Positions 22,858-27,412 of a DNA stretch of 27,412 nucleotides are shown piece after piece. A model generated the notes under the pieces. The model did not search any database. It saw nothing but the letters and a program-made list of their open reading frames with translations, and was not told where the DNA came from. Position 1 is the stretch's first letter, and every line of letters begins with the position of its first letter. Source of the stretch: a virus; the IMG/VR virus record IMGVR_UViG_3300025759_000551, positions 1-27,412 of that record. One strand, given 5' to 3'. A program made the translations under genes and the position numbers.

Positions 22858-25293
22858 TTATCTTGGTTCAAACTCTGATAAATCAAAACCATCCAAACTA
22901 TCCTCGTTAGATTCAAAGTTCTGTGGAGGTAAATTATTCTTTCGTTGAGTAATTAATTTTGATTGTTCTGTATTTTGTTGACTTATCCTATCACTTTTTG
23001 CTTTTTCTTTATCAGCCTCTCTTTGTGAAAGTTGTGTCTGTGTCATTCCTTGTAGCTGTAAGTTATAATTAAACTCTTGCTGCATTAACTGAGCTTTCAA
23101 TTGAGCTTCTGCTTTTTGTTTTTCAATTTCAAAAGCTACATCCGCTTGTCTATATTGCATCTTAGCTTGAGTTTCAGCTTGTATCTTTTGCATAGCTACT
23201 TGAGCAGCCAACTCTTGAGATTTTAATTGTTGTTGAGTAATCATAGCTTGCTTCTGCATTTCCATTTGCTGATCTTGCTCTTGCTTAGCCTTACGTTTTA
23301 CTTTAAGCAACTGATTCGCAAGTTTAAGATTTTTAATTTCACGGATATCAATAGCATCTTCAAGGTTAATATCACCTTTTGATAATGCCATTTGAATATT
23401 TTGCTCAAGCATTGCTTTTTGCTCTTCATCTGGAGACAACTCAATAAAGATTCCAAAGTCATATATATATAAATCAGATATTTCTCCAAGTATACTAACA
23501 TTGTATTTACCTATTTTGTTTACAAAATCATCTTTAAAGTCTGCGTATTCTAAAATATCCGCTACCCTGTAAGTTAAAGCCTCAGCTAACGTTCTATATA
23601 TGTAAAGACTTCCATCTAATATATGTCGAGTAGCGGTATTAGAACTTAATGCTGCTAACTTTTGAACACCCACTAAAGCATCGGAGTTAGCAATTGTACC
23701 GTCTCTCGCTTCGTTTAAGCCTGTTACAGCTCGTATCATATCTAAATAATGGTTTAGGTTACCGATAAGCATAGAAGCCTTAGAAGCGCCTGAATTGCTT
23801 GTAAGCTGTTGTATTGGAACTTTACCTTGATTGTAATCTCCTTCTTGTGTATAACTTCTACCTATTACAGAACCTGTTTGGAAATATAAACGTAAAGCGT
23901 CTTCTGGACTATAAGCTGCTCCCGTCCCTAAATCTACTTCATTTAAACCATCTGCATCTATATAAACACCATCTGGTACTGTACGAGAAATAACTTGTTG
24001 TAATTTTAAATGAGTCATCTGAATTAAATCAGCATAAGGTATCATTCTTCTTACTAAAGATTCAATCACTCCTTTATACATCCTTGGTGCTACAGCTACA
24101 TAGTTTGGAATAGCATGTTGCGATGACGACTTAGGCCTTACCATATTCCTAGCAAGCTCCCATTTTAAAATTATATTTGTCCCCATCACCATCACACCAT
24201 CATACCAAACATCAATTGTCTTTTCTACTTTTTCAAAATTATTTTCCTCCATCATTTCATCTGGTGGATTAAAACCATCATCCTTTTCTATCATACTAAT
24301 ATTTCCGTTATCTTTTACTTTTTTCTTATAAACCATCTTCTTAGTGGTTTTATAATTAAAGTACATCAACGTACAAGTATCACGATAGAATATATCGTTT
24401 TCGTAAAACTGTGCTGTATTAAAGTAATCATACCAACTCTGACTGTATTTAGAAATTGTATCTAAGTCATCATTTGTAAGAGTAGGGTCAATTTTCATTA
24501 ACTCTGCAATTGGCACTGTTTTAATTTCACCCCAATAAAAACAATCTTTAAAATGAGGGTCTTCTGTATAACTATAAACTACATTAGCAGGGTCTACATA
24601 AGAAACCTCTACACCTGAACCAGGAAGAAACTGGTGTTTTGCTACAGCCATACCCGTCACCATCATGTCGTAATCTAATCGCTTACGTATATCATTATAA
24701 TGATTCTCGGCAAACATTGTATCAATCGCCTCCTCTTCAGCAATCTCTATGGCTGGTTTGTAATTTAAATTCATATAAAGCGATAACTCTTCGTCGCTCG
24801 CTGGTAATTCATCAGGGTTCATTATAAAAGGGTCAAAACCTGTCCCCTCCTGAATAACTGATAAAACATCTTTAGCAGCCATCTGCCCTTCAATCATTTC
24901 TTGATACTTATTTCTTTTAGATTGAGATAAAGCATCTTGTGCGTAGGCTTTTACCTTAAACAATCTATCAGACATTCCATTTACAACAATGTCTACAAAC
25001 TTTGGAATAATAGGAACTGGAGTCCAGTCTAAATTTAAATAAGATAAATCACCGTCAACGGCTAATTCATTTTTATATTTTGCTATGGATTGTTCACCTC
25101 TTGCATATAGGCGTAATCTGTTAAAGTCCCTCCACTGACTATAGTATCTACATCCGTTAGAATCTTTACGAAACCATTCATATTGAATAGCCTGTCCTAT
25201 TTGTAATCCAAACTCATCAGTTGCTTTCTCAGCATCAGATACGAATTGACTAGGGAATCCTACAGATGAAATGTTTATGTTTACCTCTTTCAT
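22858..25293 (-). CDS. Portal protein, crAss-like type
   Basis: An 811-aa protein. The N-terminal third has WRDFNRLRLYARGEQSIAKY and DGDLSYLNLDWTPVPIIPKF followed by VDIVVNGMSDRLFKV, blocks I associate with portals of crAss-like Bacteroidetes phages. The core (about 180-640) alternates helices and strands as expected for the wing and stem. Residues about 660-790 form a long Gln/Lys/Ala-rich coiled coil (EQDQQMEMQKQAMITQQQLK and onward), and the tail is acidic. Length is within the usual range for large podovirus portals. Its ATG overlaps the terminase TGA (ATGA). A possible extra promoter motif lies in the terminase 3' end at 25334-25341. Confidence 0.85.
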   Translation of the reverse strand: MKEVNINISSVGFPSQFVSDAEKATDEFGLQIGQAIQYEWFRKDSNGCRYYSQWRDFNRLRLYARGEQSIAKYKNELAVDGDLSYLNLDWTPVPIIPKFVDIVVNGMSDRLFKVKAYAQDALSQSKRNKYQEMIEGQMAAKDVLSVIQEGTGFDPFIMNPDELPASDEELSLYMNLNYKPAIEIAEEEAIDTMFAENHYNDIRKRLDYDMMVTGMAVAKHQFLPGSGVEVSYVDPANVVYSYTEDPHFKDCFYWGEIKTVPIAELMKIDPTLTNDDLDTISKYSQSWYDYFNTAQFYENDIFYRDTCTLMYFNYKTTKKMVYKKKVKDNGNISMIEKDDGFNPPDEMMEENNFEKVEKTIDVWYDGVMVMGTNIILKWELARNMVRPKSSSQHAIPNYVAVAPRMYKGVIESLVRRMIPYADLIQMTHLKLQQVISRTVPDGVYIDADGLNEVDLGTGAAYSPEDALRLYFQTGSVIGRSYTQEGDYNQGKVPIQQLTSNSGASKASMLIGNLNHYLDMIRAVTGLNEARDGTIANSDALVGVQKLAALSSNTATRHILDGSLYIYRTLAEALTYRVADILEYADFKDDFVNKIGKYNVSILGEISDLYIYDFGIFIELSPDEEQKAMLEQNIQMALSKGDINLEDAIDIREIKNLKLANQLLKVKRKAKQEQDQQMEMQKQAMITQQQLKSQELAAQVAMQKIQAETQAKMQYRQADVAFEIEKQKAEAQLKAQLMQQEFNYNLQLQGMTQTQLSQREADKEKAKSDRISQQNTEQSKLITQRKNNLPPQNFESNEDSLDGFDLSEFEPR

Positions 25294-27412
25294 CTAATTA
25301 ATTCACTTAATGTTCCTTTATTATTATATGTTGCAAAGTTAAGACTTATTTTTGATTCTTTTTTCTGGGGCAAGTACACATTTTTTTGATTTGCCATAAT
25401 AGCTAACCCTGAACTTATACTTGCATCAAACTTTGTTCTTGCACTAATATCAAACCTAGCCCAGTCTTCTAGAGTTCTAGTAAAATAAACATTACCCATC
25501 TCATCTCCAGCACGATGAACTCCTTCTAAATCTATACCTACATGCTTTTCTATATAAGACTCTATGGCAGCAGCGTGTGATTGTTTTACATCCTCCGAAG
25601 TATTTGGTATGCCTCCAAGTTCTTTTTCTGTTTTTGAAAGTTTATTGTAATGCTTATCAGGTCTATTCATACTAAACCCTCTATAACCTCTGTTTTTAAA
25701 ATGATACAACAGCCTTGGTTTATTATTCTCTACAAGAATTGGCATACCATAAAACACACAAGCCATCAATACTTCTTCAAAAAATATTTCTGCTGTTTGT
25801 GGCCTTGCTACATATTCTAAGAAAAACTCATTACTTGGAGCTTCATCCATATTATATTTAGTTAAACCATGCAATGCTCCATTAGAACCTCCACCTCCAA
25901 CTGTTCCAGATATATCATAAGAGTCACAACCAAACGCTCCTATATGTTCATTGGCTGGAAAAAATATTCCATGCTTTTGAATTTTTCTATTATTAATACC
26001 TTTTTTAGGTGTCCAAGAAACTTTAAATCTACCCCTTGAGTCAGGAGTCCATATAACCTCTGAATCTTTTACACCATCCTTCCAATAGAATCTACCTCTA
26101 GTTACATGATGCTCCATAATAAGTGAATCATTGTAATCTATCTGCTGGTAAATTTTAGTAAGGTTAAATAAAGAAGATTTACTTTCATCTCTAAATGCGT
26201 GTGATTCTGTTCTAGGAAACTGTCTGTAAAATTCATTCAAAGCATCAGCGTCTTTCCTTAACGAATCTACTTCTGCTTCCCAGTAATCGATTGCTCCATT
26301 TGTAATCCATTCACCATCCACACCTTTTATTTTTTTATCTGGAGCTCTAAACACTGGCATACCAAACCTATCTATAAATCCTTCCATGTTCCATTCCATT
26401 GGAATAAAAAGTGAATACAGTCCAGATTTAGTTTGACCATTTGCATTACGAGTCTTCAAATCTGAATCCTCAAATAATTTTTTAAAATTCTCACCACCTT
26501 TACTTAGAGCATTTGAAGTAGACCCCATCATACACTTACCGATTATCTTACTACCCAATCTTAAACAAGTTTTTGTTACACGCCAGTTGTTCTGAATATT
26601 GTTTGGTTTAAGCCACTTACCTGATTCATCGTGTACTAAAAGTAAAAGTTTTTCACCATCATAAGAGTTGTCGTCTGTATTCTTCCAGTCAATTGTAGTG
26701 TCAAGACCTGTTAATTCTTCATCCATTACCTCATGCATATTTTTTTTTGTAATCTTAGAGGCTGGAACTCTGAAGGCTAACTCTGTTTTAGGTTTATCCA
26801 TACCATCTTGTATAGGTTTAAAAAAGAAAGGGAGTCTGTTAGCAATAGGAACAACTTTGTCGGTAAACATTTTTTTAGCATCCGAACCAGTCTTAGAAAG
26901 TATACCAACTCTTGAATCTCTAGCTAGCGTTCCTGTGTTTACACATTCTGATGACCCCATAAAAGAAAACCCTGAACGTCTTATTTTAAGATAGTCCATT
27001 CCAAAACACCTCTTGTCTGCCTTACAAGCCTCCCAGTATAAAAAGAATATTCTATTAGCTTCCCTAAAATCTGGATAACCTACATCAATACTTGTCCACT
27101 GCAGATACATATAATGAGAGCCTGTCATATATGTTGCCTTCCCATTGTTATAAAACCAAAATCCCAACTCTCTTCTATCAAACTCAGACTCTATATAATC
27201 AACCCATTTGTTTTTAAATAATGAAGGCCTGTCGTTCCACTGAAATATAGAATTGATTCTTGATAAATCTCTAGGCAGCTCTTGCCTTTCCCAGTACTGC
27301 TCTTCTTTTTTATTAGAACGTTTAAACAACTCCTTTGGTTCTTGAGGGAGTGCTATAGCCAGACCGTTTATATTTATTATCTGACCTATTGTTCCATTTT
27401 TTGATATAACAA
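25290..27412 (-). CDS. terL: Terminase large subunit, 5' end cut by the window
   Basis: The frame is open from the stop at 25290 to the window edge. The TTG at 27327-27329 begins a 679-codon stretch but is not the start: 27 more codons upstream read in frame, including QIININGLAIALPQEPKE, which looks like terminase N-terminal sequence. Counting from that TTG, the ATPase domain has a degenerate Walker A at IRRSGFSFM (116-124), a Walker B LLLLVHDE (228-235) and a coupling motif MGSTS (268-272). The nuclease half begins at GAFGCDSYDISG (D469 as first metal ligand) and continues with ILVENN (E534). The protein cuts and pumps DNA into the prohead through the portal. Its ATPase region looks like that of crAss-like terminases. 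No small subunit is seen in the window. Confidence 0.88.
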   Translation of the reverse strand, partial: VISKNGTIGQIININGLAIALPQEPKELFKRSNKKEEQYWERQELPRDLSRINSIFQWNDRPSLFKNKWVDYIESEFDRRELGFWFYNNGKATYMTGSHYMYLQWTSIDVGYPDFREANRIFFLYWEACKADKRCFGMDYLKIRRSGFSFMGSSECVNTGTLARDSRVGILSKTGSDAKKMFTDKVVPIANRLPFFFKPIQDGMDKPKTELAFRVPASKITKKNMHEVMDEELTGLDTTIDWKNTDDNSYDGEKLLLLVHDESGKWLKPNNIQNNWRVTKTCLRLGSKIIGKCMMGSTSNALSKGGENFKKLFEDSDLKTRNANGQTKSGLYSLFIPMEWNMEGFIDRFGMPVFRAPDKKIKGVDGEWITNGAIDYWEAEVDSLRKDADALNEFYRQFPRTESHAFRDESKSSLFNLTKIYQQIDYNDSLIMEHHVTRGRFYWKDGVKDSEVIWTPDSRGRFKVSWTPKKGINNRKIQKHGIFFPANEHIGAFGCDSYDISGTVGGGGSNGALHGLTKYNMDEAPSNEFFLEYVARPQTAEIFFEEVLMACVFYGMPILVENNKPRLLYHFKNRGYRGFSMNRPDKHYNKLSKTEKELGGIPNTSEDVKQSHAAAIESYIEKHVGIDLEGVHRAGDEMGNVYFTRTLEDWARFDISARTKFDASISSGLAIMANQKNVYLPQKKESKISLNFATYNNKGTLSELIR
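25334..25341 (-). promoter_or_regulatory. Possible internal promoter -7 element (TAACTTTG) before the portal gene
   Basis: TAACTTTGC occurs inside the terminase coding end, 40 bases before the portal ATG. It matches the six intergenic elements but also encodes Leu-Asn-Phe-Ala, so it may be chance. Confidence 0.3.

Noticed and set aside
1-27412. Stop-codon reassignment (TAG or TGA read as amino acid), known in some crAss-like phages
   Set aside because: TAG, TGA and TAA all end genes at sensible places next to the following start, and no gene is interrupted.

Overview
This window is a late structural-gene block of a tailed double-stranded DNA phage. Every supportable gene lies on the minus strand, so transcription runs from high to low coordinates and both end genes are cut by the window edge. 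The DNA is AT-rich, starts mostly lack Shine-Dalgarno sequences, and several genes are preceded by TAnnTTTG, the -7 element known from Bacteroidetes promoters. The terminase, portal, capsid, ring and nozzle proteins look, from memory of the families, like those of crAss-like podoviruses of Bacteroidetes. A marine flavobacterium-type host is a reasonable inference, not a demonstrated fact. No replication, lysis, integrase or tRNA genes were found, and stop codons appear standard.

Layout in transcription order: large terminase (cut at its 5' end), portal, scaffold, major capsid protein, terminator, a conserved 267-aa protein, a 93-aa small protein with its own promoter and terminator, two ring/tail-tube proteins, a 1645-aa nozzle-like protein and a 949-aa modular fibre-like protein with long Ser-Pro-Thr-Pro linkers. 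Then comes a four-gene cassette whose genes all overlap: a two-domain 2-oxoglutarate oxygenase with a prolyl-4-hydroxylase domain, an O-fucosyltransferase-like enzyme, a GT60/Skp1-type GlcNAc-transferase and a GDP-mannose 3,5-epimerase. After it lie a second Pro-rich modular virion protein (582 aa, with a cupredoxin-like domain) and a set that parallels T7 genes 13-14-15-16 in order and character: a GNAT-fold protein, an Ala-rich helical protein, a 512-aa protein and the start of a large protein with a glycine-zipper region.

The most exciting reading is that the phage carries its own cytoplasmic pathway for hydroxylating prolines and glycosylating its fibres. Prolyl hydroxylase followed by a GT60 GlcNAc-transferase is the first part of the Dictyostelium Skp1 hydroxyproline-glycosylation pathway. 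Here those genes sit between two virion proteins rich in Pro-Ser/Thr linkers, and a third such linker occurs in the nozzle-like protein. The epimerase would turn host GDP-mannose into GDP-L-galactose or GDP-L-gulose, a plausible donor for the fucosyltransferase-like enzyme. The enzyme family calls are strong. The substrate and the pathway are inference.
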